From the NCBI RefSeq assembly GCF_039614715.1, contig NZ_CP154857.1, forward strand, positions 1,116,001 to 1,180,000: a DNA stretch of 64,000 nt. Direction: 5' to 3'. Numbering within the stretch: the stretch's first letter is position 1; each line of letters starts with the position of its first letter. Below are positions 8,687 to 20,915 of the stretch, piece after piece. The notes beneath the pieces are model-generated. The model saw only the letters and a list, made by a program, of their open reading frames with translations. It did no database searches and had not been told where the DNA came from. This DNA comes from Microbacterium sp. AZCO. Lineage in GTDB: Bacteria; Actinomycetota; Actinomycetes; Actinomycetales; Microbacteriaceae. A program made the translations under genes and the position numbers.

Positions 8687-10051
8687 TCAGCGCTTGCGCA
8701 GGAGTGAGATCGACATCGCGTCCGTGTTGTGCCGGTGCGGCCACAGCTGTGCGCGCTTCGACCCGTCGGCCTGCTCGGGCAGACGCGGGTCGGTGTCGGC
8801 GAGGGCGGTGAGGACCGCCCGGGCGTCGAGCTCCTCGATCGCGTCGCCGAAGGAGCGCCGGATCTCGCCGACCACGCCCGACGTCTCGGCGAGGTGCGGC
8901 GAGCACGTGACGTAGGCGACGATGCCCCCCGGCTTGAGTGCGACGACGGCCGCGCTCAGCAGCTCGGTCTGCAGCTCGGTGAGCGCCGGCACATCCGACG
9001 GCGATTTGCGCCACCGCGCCTCCGGGCGCCGGCGCAGGGCGCCGAGGCCCGTGCACGGCGCGTCGACGAGGATGCGGTCGTACGCGCCGGGGTTGTCGGC
9101 GGCCCGGATGCGTCCGTCGGCCTCCGACACGGGCACCTCGAGCGGAACGCCCTCGATCGCGCGACGCACGAGTCCGGCCCGGGCCGGCGACACCTCGTTG
9201 GCCTCGAGCAGGGCGCCCCCGGCGAGCGCCTCGGCCGCCAGCACCGCCGTCTTGCCGCCGGGCCCGGCGCACAGGTCGAGCCAGCGCTCGCCCTCCCGCA
9301 CCGGCTCGGCACGGGTCAGCGCGAGCGCGGCGAGCTGCGAGCCCTCGTCCTGCACGCGGATGCGTCCGCCCGACCGGGCGACGAGCCCCTCGGGGTCTCC
9401 CCCGCCCAGGCGGAAGCCGAACGGCGAGAACGGCGTGCGTCGGGCGTCGCCCGGCGGCTCGGCGAGCCCGGGGAGGGCCGCCATCGTGACGCGCGGCGAG
9501 GCATTGTCGGCCGTGAGGAGGGCTTCCAGCTCGTCGGCGCGGCCCTCGGCCGCCAGGGCGCGCCGGAACGCGCGCACGACCCACACGGGATGCGCCGACA
9601 CGAGGCCGAGGCGTTCGTCGTCGGAGCGCGCCGACTCCTCGACACGCGTCATCCAATCCCCCGGCGTGTCCCGCGAGATGCGCCGCAGGACCGCGTTGAC
9701 GAAGCCGGCCGCCCCGCGGCCCGCGGGCCGTGCGAGCTCGACGGACTCGTGCACGGCGGCGTGCGAGGCCACGCGCGTCGAGAGCAGCTGGTGCACGCCG
9801 AGGCGGAGGGCGTCGATCACGGGAGGATCGATGTCCTGCGCGGAACGGTCGGCGGCGAGGGCGATGACGGCGTCGTAGGTGCCGCGACGGCGGAGGGTGC
9901 CGTACGTGAGCTCGGTGGCCAGCGCCGCGTCGGCCGTGGAGAGTGCGGCGCGATCGATCGCGGTCGGCAGCAGGAGATTGGCGTACGCATCGGACTCGTT
10001 GACGGCGCGCAGCACGTCGTACGCGACCTGGCGCGCGGCGCTCGCGGTCAT
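8687..10051 (-). CDS. rsmB: 16S rRNA m5C967 methyltransferase (RsmB/Sun family)
   Basis: RsmB methylates a cytosine of 16S rRNA. The 454-residue protein has an N-terminal NusB-like domain (about 1-140) and a Rossmann methyltransferase domain. The SAM loop is DLCAGPGGKT, the catalytic cysteine pair is in VDAPCTGLG and VTCSPH. The ATG at 10051 overlaps the fmt stop (ATGA) and gives MTASAARQVAYDVL; the 13-residue upstream extension is not needed. It is the last gene of the metK-priA-fmt-rsmB run. A weak inverted repeat (8629-8635 with 8666-8672) lies in the gap to the convergent glsA. Confidence 0.94.
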   Translation of the reverse strand: MTASAARQVAYDVLRAVNESDAYANLLLPTAIDRAALSTADAALATELTYGTLRRRGTYDAVIALAADRSAQDIDPPVIDALRLGVHQLLSTRVASHAAVHESVELARPAGRGAAGFVNAVLRRISRDTPGDWMTRVEESARSDDERLGLVSAHPVWVVRAFRRALAAEGRADELEALLTADNASPRVTMAALPGLAEPPGDARRTPFSPFGFRLGGGDPEGLVARSGGRIRVQDEGSQLAALALTRAEPVREGERWLDLCAGPGGKTAVLAAEALAGGALLEANEVSPARAGLVRRAIEGVPLEVPVSEADGRIRAADNPGAYDRILVDAPCTGLGALRRRPEARWRKSPSDVPALTELQTELLSAAVVALKPGGIVAYVTCSPHLAETSGVVGEIRRSFGDAIEELDARAVLTALADTDPRLPEQADGSKRAQLWPHRHNTDAMSISLLRKR

Positions 10052-10971
10052 GAGGCGATCACCGATCCCTCCGCGCGAAGTCCGCGCCACCAGTCGGCTG
10101 CCGCCATCGCGGCCTTGCCGGCGGGCTGGACGCGCTCGAGGACGATCGGACCGCTCCCCGTGCCGGCGTGGACGGCGCGGCCCACGAGCACGATCTCGCC
10201 GGGTGCGAGCGTCGCGGCGTCCGTGGGCGCGGGCGCGACGGCGAGCACCTTCAGCCGCGCGTCCGCGAGCGTCGTGTGGGCGCCGGGCTCGGGCGTGACG
10301 CCGCGGATGCGCGAGAGCACGGCATCCCGCGGCTCGTCCCAGCGGATGCGTCCGTCGTCCAGCGTGAGCTTCGGTGCGAGAGTCGGCTCCCCCACCTGCG
10401 GTGAGGCGTGCGCGGTGCCGGCGGCGATGCCGTAGACGACGTCGCTCACAAGCGCCGCGCCGCGGTCGGCGAGCTCGGCGAGGAGGTCGGCCGCCGTCGC
10501 GCCGTCCGGCACGGGGAGGCGCAGTTCGGCGAAGACGTCACCCGCGTCGAGCTCGGGCACCAGCTGGAAGACAGCGGCTCCCGTCTCGGCGTCCCCCGCG
10601 ATGAGCGCTCGCTGCACGGGGGCCGCCCCGCGCCAGCGGGGAAGAAGCGAGAAATGCAGGTTGATCCACCCGTGGCCAGGCAGCGACAGCAGAGGTTCGC
10701 GCACGAGCCCGCCGTAGGCCACGATGACCCCGAGGTCGGGCTGCAGCGCCCGCACGGCGTCGGTCGTCGCGGCATCCAGCCGGTCCGCCTTGATGATGTC
10801 GAGGCCGAGCTCGGCGGCGGCCTGCGCGACGGGCGATGGCGTCAGCACGCGCTTCCGGCCGAGCGGAGCGTCGCTGCGCGTGACGACGGCGACGATCTCG
10901 TGGTCGGAGGCCGCGAGTCGGCGCAGCGACGGAACGGCGGCGTCGGGGGTCCCGGCGAAGACGAGGCGCAT
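10048..10971 (-). CDS. fmt: Methionyl-tRNA formyltransferase
   Basis: Fmt formylates initiator Met-tRNA with 10-formyltetrahydrofolate. The 307-residue protein begins MRLVFAGTPDAAVPSLRRL, and the active-site segment NLHFSLLPRWRGAAPVQRAL contains the catalytic Asn-His and SLLP signature. A smaller C-terminal OB-type domain follows from about 205. The ATG at 10971 is 8 nt after the priA stop, and its TGA overlaps rsmB. Confidence 0.96.
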   Translation of the reverse strand: MRLVFAGTPDAAVPSLRRLAASDHEIVAVVTRSDAPLGRKRVLTPSPVAQAAAELGLDIIKADRLDAATTDAVRALQPDLGVIVAYGGLVREPLLSLPGHGWINLHFSLLPRWRGAAPVQRALIAGDAETGAAVFQLVPELDAGDVFAELRLPVPDGATAADLLAELADRGAALVSDVVYGIAAGTAHASPQVGEPTLAPKLTLDDGRIRWDEPRDAVLSRIRGVTPEPGAHTTLADARLKVLAVAPAPTDAATLAPGEIVLVGRAVHAGTGSGPIVLERVQPAGKAAMAAADWWRGLRAEGSVIAS

Positions 10972-10979
10972 GGAGTTCC

Positions 10980-12971
10980 TCACAGGTCGAGGTCGGGCAG
11001 GTCGACCCGCACTCTGAGTGTATTGCGGGCGCCCGGCGCCCTTCCCTTCGCGGCCTTGCGCGCGCGCAGCGCGTCGGCGACGACCGACGAGCGGAGGCTC
11101 TCGGCGACGCGGGCACCCTGGCCGTAATCGAAGCGCACGAGGGCGCGGGCGCCGCGTTCCGTGCCGGTCACGGGTCCGAGGACGTCGTCGGCGTCGAGCT
11201 CGGGGACGTCCTCGCGGAGCGTCGCGATCGCGGTGCGTACGGCGTCCGCAGGACCGTCGAGAGCCGCCACGCGCACGGCGGGCGGCATGCGCAGCGGCGC
11301 GCGGTCGGCGAGCTCCCCGCGCGCGTAGGCGGCGGGCGTCCAGGTCGCCAGGGCCCGTGCCACGGGTCCCGCGACGCCGACGAGATGCACCGGTGCGCCG
11401 GGTGCGGCGAGGGCCGCGGCGTTCATCCACCACCGCAGCGCAGACTCGCCGATGCGCAGGTCGTCGGCGAGCAGCATCCGCTCCCCGTCCAGCAGGATGA
11501 CGGCACGGTAGCCGCCCTCGGCGATCGGCTCCGCGCCGCGGGTCGCCACGACGAGGGCGGGGCGCGCGTCGACGCGCAGGACCTGGTGCTCGCCGTCCGC
11601 GACGATGACGCGGGTGCCGGCGAAGGCCCGGCCCAGCTCGTCGGCGGTGCGCTCGCTGCCCGACGACGCCATGCGCACGCGCGGCGAGGCGCAGTGCGGG
11701 CATACCCAGCCGTTGGCGGAGCGTCCGCACCATCCGCACTCCGGGACCGCGCCCGGTCGAGCGGCGTGGAGCGGGCCCGCGCAGTGCGCGCACCGCGCGG
11801 GGCGCCGGCACTCCGCGCACACGAGCACGGGGGCATAGCCGGGGCGTGCGACCTGCACGAGCACCGGCCCGGACTCGAGTGCCTCGCGGGCCGCGGCGAA
11901 CGCCGCCGACGGGACGCGGGCACCCCGCGACTCCCCCTCGCGCGTGGCGCTGAGCACGACGCGGGGGCTCGAACGACGCGCCGGCGGCACATCCCGCACC
12001 CACCCGAGCGAGACGAGCCGCTCGACGTCGGTCGTGCGGGTGTGGCCGGCGAAGAGGAGGGCGCACGCGTCGAGCTCCTGCCGCACGAGACCCGCGTCGC
12101 GTGCATGCACGCCGGGAGTCAGCGGCTCGGAGAGGAGCGGGTCGCCGTCGTCCCACAGCGCCACGAGGCCCGGTGCGTGGACCGGCGCGTACACGGCGGA
12201 CCGGCTGCCGATCACGATGGAGGGCACCGGGTCGAGGGTGCGGAGGAACCCGGCGTATCGCGCGGGCGACGATTGCCGCGCATCGTGCCTGACGAGGGCA
12301 TGCTCGGGCACACGCGACGCGAGGGCGGCCTCGAGCTGCGCCTGGTCGCGGTGGTCCGGAACGACGAGGATCGCACTCCGGCCACCCCCCAGCGTGTGGA
12401 CGGCGGCCGCGGCGAGCAGCTCGGCCCACGCGCCGATCGTCAGGGTCGATCCGTCGGGACCGGGGACCGCCGCAGGCCGCGCCGGGGCTTCGAGGGCGAG
12501 CCGGCCGGAATCGTCGATGCCCGCCGCGAGGCCCGGGTAGGCGGCGAGCACCCGGCCGGCCCACTCGAGCGCCGCAGCGTCGACGGCGGGGAGCTCCGGC
12601 GCGGGCGCCGAGATCCACGCCTTCTCGGCGCGCACCATGCGCTTCGGGATCGCGAGGCGCAGGATGTCGGATGCGGATCCCGCCGCGCGGTCGGCGACGC
12701 GGCGCGCGAGCGCGTACAGCGACGGGGTCAGGACCGGAACCGGCGACACGACGGCGTCGAGCTCGGAGAGCGGACGATCGCCCGGTTCCTCCTCGACACG
12801 CTCGACCAGGTACCCGTCGACGACCCGCCCTGCCGTGCGGAGCGGAACGCGCACCCGCACGCCGGGGGTGGCATCCCGGTCCCATTCCGGCGGGATGGCG
12901 TAGTCGAACAGGCGATCGAGCTGCGGGAGGGGCGAGTCGAGCAGCACGCGCGCGACGGGGCGCGCCGTCAC
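10980..12971 (-). CDS. priA: PriA-like primosomal protein lacking helicase motifs
   Basis: PriA normally recognises stalled forks and unwinds the lagging strand to reload DnaB. The 663-residue protein keeps the N-terminal 3'-end-binding region (RVLLDSPLPQLDRLFDYAIP) and the zinc module CAECRRPARCAHC, CGWCGR, CPHC, eight cysteines in all. No P-loop is present where GxTGSGKTE should be (the region reads TLGGGRSAILVVPDHRDQ), and DEEH is replaced by LWDDGD. This loss of ATPase motifs is known for actinobacterial PriA. The start is GTG at 12971 with GGAG 7 nt upstream. Confidence 0.87.
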   Translation of the reverse strand: MTARPVARVLLDSPLPQLDRLFDYAIPPEWDRDATPGVRVRVPLRTAGRVVDGYLVERVEEEPGDRPLSELDAVVSPVPVLTPSLYALARRVADRAAGSASDILRLAIPKRMVRAEKAWISAPAPELPAVDAAALEWAGRVLAAYPGLAAGIDDSGRLALEAPARPAAVPGPDGSTLTIGAWAELLAAAAVHTLGGGRSAILVVPDHRDQAQLEAALASRVPEHALVRHDARQSSPARYAGFLRTLDPVPSIVIGSRSAVYAPVHAPGLVALWDDGDPLLSEPLTPGVHARDAGLVRQELDACALLFAGHTRTTDVERLVSLGWVRDVPPARRSSPRVVLSATREGESRGARVPSAAFAAAREALESGPVLVQVARPGYAPVLVCAECRRPARCAHCAGPLHAARPGAVPECGWCGRSANGWVCPHCASPRVRMASSGSERTADELGRAFAGTRVIVADGEHQVLRVDARPALVVATRGAEPIAEGGYRAVILLDGERMLLADDLRIGESALRWWMNAAALAAPGAPVHLVGVAGPVARALATWTPAAYARGELADRAPLRMPPAVRVAALDGPADAVRTAIATLREDVPELDADDVLGPVTGTERGARALVRFDYGQGARVAESLRSSVVADALRARKAAKGRAPGARNTLRVRVDLPDLDL

Positions 12972-12972
12972 C

Positions 12973-13071
12973 TCAGCGCTCCGTGCTCGTCACGGCCTCG
13001 CGGAGACGGGATGCCACGTCGGCCTCACGGAGACGCCGTGCGGCGTCGGCCTCGAGGAGGCGCGGCGCCAC
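12973..13071 (-). CDS. Possible 32-residue repeat peptide between metK and priA
   Basis: A GTG 1 nt after the metK stop opens a 33-codon frame encoding three imperfect nine-residue units of the form D-x-A-x-R-L-x-E-A. It stops at a TGA one base before the priA GTG. The frame consists almost entirely of the DNA repeat at 12995-13075 and holds the priA ribosome binding site. The geometry would suit a coupling leader peptide. Only a weak G-rich site precedes the GTG, so it may simply be non-coding repeat. Confidence 0.25.
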   Translation of the reverse strand: MAPRLLEADAARRLREADVASRLREAVTSTER

Positions 13072-13075
13072 GTCA
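12995..13075. repeat. Three tandem 27-bp imperfect repeats
   Basis: Three contiguous 27-bp units (12995-13021, 13022-13048, 13049-13075) each begin GCCTC and keep GGAGACG-like cores; units 1 and 2 match at about 21 of 27 positions. The array fills the metK-priA gap and covers the last codon of metK. The 27-nt length preserves a reading frame on the minus strand. Confidence 0.8.
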
Positions 13076-14266
13076 CAGCCCCGCAGCGCTGCGCAGCTCG
13101 TCGACGCGGTCGGTGCGCTCCCACGTGAAGTCGGGAAGCTCGCGGCCGAAGTGGCCGTAGGCCGCCGTCTGCGCGTAGATCGGGCGCAGGAGGTCGAGGT
13201 GCTCGATGATCGCCTTGGGGCGAAGGTCGAACACGTCGCGGATCGCGCCCGTGATGACGTCGTCGGCGACATGGCCCGTGCCGAAGGACTCGACGTAGAG
13301 CCCGACGGGCTTCGCCTTGCCGATCGCGTACGCGACCTGCACCTCGAGACGGTCCGCGAGTCCCGCGGCTACCGCGTTCTTCGCGACCCAGCGCATGGCG
13401 TACGCGGCCGAGCGGTCGACCTTGGACGGGTCCTTGCCGCTGAACGCGCCGCCGCCGTGCCGTGCCGCGCCGCCGTAGGTGTCGATGATGATCTTGCGGC
13501 CCGTGAGCCCCGCATCGCCCTTGGGCCCGCCCGTCACGAACGGGCCGGCGGGGTTGATGTAGTAGTTGACCGACGGGAAGTCCAGGCCGGTCTGCGCCAG
13601 CACCGGATCGATGACCTCGGCGCGCACGAGCTCGCGGAGCTCGTCCTGCGGGATGTCGGGATGATGCTGCGTCGAGAGCACGACCGACTCGATCGTCTTC
13701 GGCGTCTGACCGTCGTACCCGAGCGTCACCTGCGTCTTGCCGTCGGGCCGCAGGAACGGCAGCGCGCCGGACCGGCGAGACTCGGCGAGACGCTCCGCGA
13801 TGCGGTGCGCCGTCCAGATCGCCATCGGCATGAGCTGCGGCGTCTCTTTCGTGGCGTAGCCGAACATGATGCCCTGGTCGCCGGCGCCCTGCAGGTCGTG
13901 CGGGTCCTCCGAGCCGTCCTCGCGGCGCTCGAAGGCCTTGTTGACACCCGCCGCGATGTCGGACGACTGCGCGCCGATCGACACGCTCACGCCGCACGAC
14001 TCCCCGTCGAAGCCGGTCTCGCTCGACGTGTAGCCGATGCGGTTCACGACGTCGCGGACGATCGCCGGGATCTCGACATAGGCGCGCGTCGACACTTCAC
14101 CCGCGACATGCACGAGGCCGGTGGTCACGAGCGTCTCGACGGCGACGCGGCCCTGAGGGTCTTCGCGCAGGATGGCGTCGAGGATGCTGTCGGAGATCTG
14201 GTCGCAGATCTTGTCGGGGTGCCCCTCCGTGACGGACTCGGAGGTGAACAGGCGCAGCTCGGTCAT
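13073..14266 (-). CDS. metK: S-adenosylmethionine synthetase
   Basis: MetK makes SAM from methionine and ATP. The 397-residue protein has all family signatures: [20 protein letters not shown] at the N-terminus, [12 protein letters not shown] and [16 protein letters not shown]. It starts at ATG 14266. A strong GC hairpin at 14308-14338 separates it from rpoZ, so it may have its own promoter. No SAM riboswitch-like structure was recognised in the 100-bp leader. coaBC, which lies between rpoZ and metK in M. tuberculosis, is absent. Confidence 0.97.
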   Translation of the reverse strand: MTELRLFTSESVTEGHPDKICDQISDSILDAILREDPQGRVAVETLVTTGLVHVAGEVSTRAYVEIPAIVRDVVNRIGYTSSETGFDGESCGVSVSIGAQSSDIAAGVNKAFERREDGSEDPHDLQGAGDQGIMFGYATKETPQLMPMAIWTAHRIAERLAESRRSGALPFLRPDGKTQVTLGYDGQTPKTIESVVLSTQHHPDIPQDELRELVRAEVIDPVLAQTGLDFPSVNYYINPAGPFVTGGPKGDAGLTGRKIIIDTYGGAARHGGGAFSGKDPSKVDRSAAYAMRWVAKNAVAAGLADRLEVQVAYAIGKAKPVGLYVESFGTGHVADDVITGAIRDVFDLRPKAIIEHLDLLRPIYAQTAAYGHFGRELPDFTWERTDRVDELRSAAGL

Positions 14267-14307
14267 CGTGCTCCAGGATCGTTGCGGGCGAGGGACAGCA
14301 CCAGTCT

Positions 14308-14338
14308 GCCGCCCACCGCCGACAGAGCGGCGGGCGGC
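14308..14338 (-). terminator. GC-rich hairpin between rpoZ and metK
   Basis: The arms GCCGCCC (14308-14314) and GGGCGGC (14332-14338) pair over 7 bp, with further internal GCCG/CGGC pairing. There is no U-tract, which is common for actinobacterial terminators. It could end the gmk-rpoZ transcript or attenuate readthrough into metK. Confidence 0.5.
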
Positions 14339-14366
14339 GCCGCGCGGGGTAATCCGCCGCGCAGGG

Positions 14367-14621
14367 TCAGTCGAGGCTGCGCAGGCGGAGCTTGTCCTCG
14401 TGGATCTCGTGGAGCGCGATCGTGAGCGGCTTGTCCTCGACGGTCGAGTCGACGAGCGGGCCGACGTTGTCGAAGAGGTTACCCTCGTGCAGGTCGGAGT
14501 AGTAGTCGTTGATCTGACGCGCGCGCTTCGATGCGTAGATCACGAGCTGGTACTTGGAGTCGACCTTGTCGAGCAGGTTGTCGATGGGCGGGTCGATGAT
14601 GCCCTGGTTCGTTCCGGCCAT
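14367..14621 (-). CDS. rpoZ: RNA polymerase omega subunit
   Basis: The omega subunit assists assembly of RNA polymerase by holding the beta' subunit. The 84-residue protein begins [20 protein letters not shown] and contains the core [21 protein letters not shown] good site (GGAGG, 8 nt spacing) precedes the ATG at 14621, ruling out the longer upstream frame. It lies 74 bp downstream of the mIHF-gmk fusion, a conserved gmk-rpoZ pairing. Confidence 0.96.
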   Translation of the reverse strand: MAGTNQGIIDPPIDNLLDKVDSKYQLVIYASKRARQINDYYSDLHEGNLFDNVGPLVDSTVEDKPLTIALHEIHEDKLRLRSLD

Positions 14622-14695
14622 GGGGGAACCTCCTGGTTCGGGGGCGGATGAAGTCATCGGCGCACGCATCACCGGCGCGCGCCCAAAGATACAGT

Positions 14696-15592
14696 CTACC
14701 GCGTCAGCGAGACGACCTCTTCGGCGGCGCGGCCGACCTCGTCGTTCACGACGCGGTAGTCGAACTCGTGCTGCGCGGCGAGCTCGACCTTGGCGGTGCG
14801 CAGGCGGCGGGCGCGCTCCTCGGCGCCCTCTGTGCCACGACCGACGAGACGCTGCACGAGCTCGTCCCAGCTCGGCGGCAGGAGGAACACGAGCGTCGCG
14901 GACGGGTCGGCCTCGCGCACCTGCCGAGCGCCCTGCAGGTCGATCTCGAGCAGGACGGTCTTGCCCTCCCCCAGCGCCGCCTCGATGGGCGCGCGCGGCG
15001 TGCCGTAGCGGAAGCGGTTGTGCACCGTCGCGTGCTCGAGCAGCTCGTCCTCCCGCACGAAGCGGTCGAACTCGGCGTCGTCGACGAAGTAGTAGTGCTC
15101 GCCGTCGACCTCGCCGGGGCGAGGGGCGCGCGTCGTCGCCGACACGGAGAGGTGGATCTCGGGATGCCGCTGCGCGATCTGCGCCGCGACAGTGCCCTTG
15201 CCGACCGCGGTCGGGCCGGCGAGCACGACGAGCCTGCTGCGGCCCTCGCGCGGCTGCAGTTCGGGCCAGCGCTCCTCGAGGAACGCCTCGATCGCGCGGC
15301 GCTGGCGGGCGCCGAGGCCGCCGAGGCGCTTGACGGGCGAGATGCCGAGGCGCTCGAGGATGCGGTCGCGCTTGCCCTCCCCGATCGCGGGGATGCTCGT
15401 GAGGAACTCCGTCACGCGCATCGTGCCGGCGGGGGACGTCGGCTCCGCGAACGCCCGGCGCAGCAGCTCCTGCGGGGTGATGACGCGCATCGCGACGTCC
15501 TTCTTGAGCGACGCGCGGGCGCGCCGCGCCGCGACGGCGCGACGCGAGGCCGCGACGCGGTCGACTTCGGGTGGATGCTGCGCGTCAGCCAT
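14696..15592 (-). CDS. gmk: mIHF-guanylate kinase fusion protein
   Basis: The C-terminal half (about residues 118-298) is guanylate kinase, which makes GDP from GMP. Its P-loop is [10 protein letters not shown] at about 124-133, followed by [22 protein letters not shown]. The N-terminal 110 residues match the actinobacterial integration host factor: ARRARASLK, then the helix-two-turn-helix [18 protein letters not shown] and RRLGGLG-like [16 protein letters not shown]. In Mycobacterium mihF and gmk are separate adjacent genes; here one 298-residue frame covers both, with no stop between. The ATG at 15592 overlaps pyrF by 8 nt; a GTG at 15604 is an alternative start. Confidence 0.92.
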   Translation of the reverse strand: MADAQHPPEVDRVAASRRAVAARRARASLKKDVAMRVITPQELLRRAFAEPTSPAGTMRVTEFLTSIPAIGEGKRDRILERLGISPVKRLGGLGARQRRAIEAFLEERWPELQPREGRSRLVVLAGPTAVGKGTVAAQIAQRHPEIHLSVSATTRAPRPGEVDGEHYYFVDDAEFDRFVREDELLEHATVHNRFRYGTPRAPIEAALGEGKTVLLEIDLQGARQVREADPSATLVFLLPPSWDELVQRLVGRGTEGAEERARRLRTAKVELAAQHEFDYRVVNDEVGRAAEEVVSLTR

Positions 15593-16459
15593 GGGATTCA
15601 CCACGGTACAGGGCGGCGCGCTCCGCGATGCGCGCCGCGAGCCCCGAGGGGCCGGCGGAGAGGATGCTGCGGCTCTCGGACGCGATGACGTTGGCCGCGG
15701 TCGCCCCGAAGAGGCGGTCGAGGTCGGCGGGCTCCGCGCCCTGCGCGCCGAAGCCGGGCGCGAGGATCGGCGCGTTGCGGAGGACGTCGTCGGTCAGCCC
15801 GAACTCGTGCCGGTCGACGGTCGCACCGACGACGAGACCGGCGGGTCCGAGCCCTCCGGCGAACGCGGCGGAGCCGTTGACCCACGCGACGTCCCGCGCG
15901 ACGCGGGCCGCGACGGTCTCGCCGTCGCCCGCGGCGACATCGGTCGTCTGCGCCGTCTGCAGGGACGCAGCCTCGGGGTTGCTCGTCGCGGCGAGCACGA
16001 AGACGCCCTTCCCGCCGCGGACGGCGAGGGTGAGGGTGCCGCGCAGCGACTCGGGGCCGAGGTAGGGGCTGACGGTGAGGGCGTCGGCTTCGAGCGGCGA
16101 CCCCTCCTCGAGCCAGGCGGAGGCGTACCCGTCCATCGTCGTGCCGATGTCGCCGCGCTTCGCATCGGCGATCACGACGAGGCCCGCCTCGCGCGCCGCC
16201 CGGAGGACGTCCTCGAGCGCCGCGAAGCCCGCGGAGCCGAAGCGCTCGAAGAACGCGACCTGGGGCTTGACGATCCCGACGCGTCCGGCGGCGGCGTCGA
16301 CGACACGGAGGCCGAAGTCGCGCACGCCGTTGCCGGAGGCATCCATCCCCCACTCCTCGAGCAGGTGCGCGTGCGGGTCGATGCCGACGCACAGGCGCCC
16401 GCGCTGCTGGAAAGCGGCGGTGAGCCGCGCTCCGAACCCTTCGACGGACTCAGGGACCG

Positions 16460-16463
<4 letters not shown>
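15585..16463 (-). CDS. pyrF: Orotidine 5'-phosphate decarboxylase (mycobacterial type)
   Basis: PyrF decarboxylates OMP to UMP, the last step of the pathway encoded by this operon. The 292-residue length and the catalytic segment [19 protein letters not shown] identify the longer type-2 form used by actinobacteria. [11 protein letters not shown] gives the N-terminal strand. The start is GTG at 16463, overlapping the carB stop (GTGA). The first eight residues (before GFGARL) are encoded by a dispersed repeat at 16437-16458 and are probably dispensable. Confidence 0.95.
16437..16458 (-). repeat. 22-bp dispersed repeat, copy in pyrF 5' end
   Basis: On the minus strand this reads GGTCCCTGAG followed by TCCGTCGAAGGG. 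It matches the copy at 19762-19783 at 20 of 22 positions in opposite orientation. It supplies codons 3-10 of pyrF. Confidence 0.7.
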
Positions 16464-19739
<3,276 letters not shown>

Positions 19740-19747
<8 letters not shown>

Positions 19748-20915
19748 TGCGCTCCTTAGTCGGTCCCTGAGCCTGTCGAAGGGTCGCCACGACGAGGTCA
19801 CGGAAGCGGTCGAAGAGGTAGTTGGCGTCGTGCGGGCCCGCGGCGGCCTCGGGGTGGTACTGCACCGAGAACGCCGGGATGTCGAGGGCGCGCAGGCCCT
19901 CGACGACCCGGTCGTTGAGGCCCACGTGCGACACCTCGATGCGGCCGTAGCCGTTGGGGCTGTCGAACGAGCCCTCGAGGGGCGCCTGCACGGCGAAGCC
20001 GTGGTTGTGCGCCGTGATCTCGACGCGGCCCGTCTGCTTGTCGAGCACGGGCTGATTGATGCCACGGTGCCCGAACGGGAGCTTGTACGTGTCGAGGCCG
20101 AGCGCGCGGCCGAGCAGCTGATTGCCGAAGCAGATCCCGAAGAACGGCAGACCATCGTCGAGCACGCCGCGGAGGAGCTCGACGTGGTCCCCCGAAGCTG
20201 CCGGGTCGCCGGGGCCGTTCGAGTAGAACACCGCGACGGGGTCGATCGCGCGGATCTGGTCGATCGTGACGTCCTGCGGGAGGACGTGCACCTCGAAGCC
20301 GCGGTCGGCGAGGTTGTCGACGGTCGCCTGCTTGACGCCGAGGTCGAGCACGGCGAGGTTGCCGATGCGCTCGCCCCTCGCGGGGGTGACCTCGGCCGCC
20401 GCGACGGAGACGGACGCCGAGAGGTTCTGTCCCGCCATCTCCGGCGCCTCCCGCACGAGGCGGAGCTGCTCGTCGGCGTCGATCGCCGCGGCCTCGCCCG
20501 AGAAGATCCCGCCGCGCATGCTCCCGGCGGAGCGGATGTGACGCGTCACGGCCCGCGTGTCGATGCCGCTGATGCCCACGATGCCGTCGTTCACGAGCGC
20601 GTCGTCGAGCGACTCGTCGGCGCGCCAGTTCGACACGACGCGGGAAGGGTCGCGGACGATGTAGCCCGACACCCAGATGCGGCGGGACTCGGGGTCTTCG
20701 CCGTTCATGCCGGTGTTGCCGATGTGCGGTGCGGTCTGCAGCACGATCTGGCCCGCGTAGGAGGGGTCGGTCAGGGTCTCCTGGTAGCCGGTCATCCCGG
20801 TCGAGAAGACGACCTCGCCGAGGGTCGTGCCGGTCGCGCCGTAGGCGCGGCCGACGTGGCGGGTGCCGTCCTCCAGCACGAGGACGGCCGGGCCTGTCTG
20901 GAACAGGGAGGTCAT
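19740..20915 (-). CDS. carA: Carbamoyl-phosphate synthase small (glutaminase) subunit
   Basis: CarA hydrolyses glutamine and feeds ammonia to CarB. The 391-residue protein has the N-terminal small-subunit domain ([14 protein letters not shown]) and a class I glutamine amidotransferase domain with Cys262 in [12 protein letters not shown] and His354/Glu356 in QYHPE. The last 12 or so residues ([12 protein letters not shown]) are encoded by a dispersed repeat that also supplies the carB ribosome binding site. The ATG overlaps the upstream membrane-protein gene (ATGA). Confidence 0.96.
19762..19783 (+). repeat. 22-bp dispersed repeat, copy in carA 3' end
   Basis: On the plus strand this reads GGTCCCTGAGCC then TGTCGAAGGG. 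It is inverted relative to the pyrF copy (20 of 22 matches), so the two copies bracket carB. It encodes part of the C-terminal tail of CarA. Confidence 0.7.

Noticed and set aside
14267..14366. SAM riboswitch upstream of metK
   Set aside because: Only a simple GC hairpin is present; no multi-helix SAM aptamer pattern was recognised.
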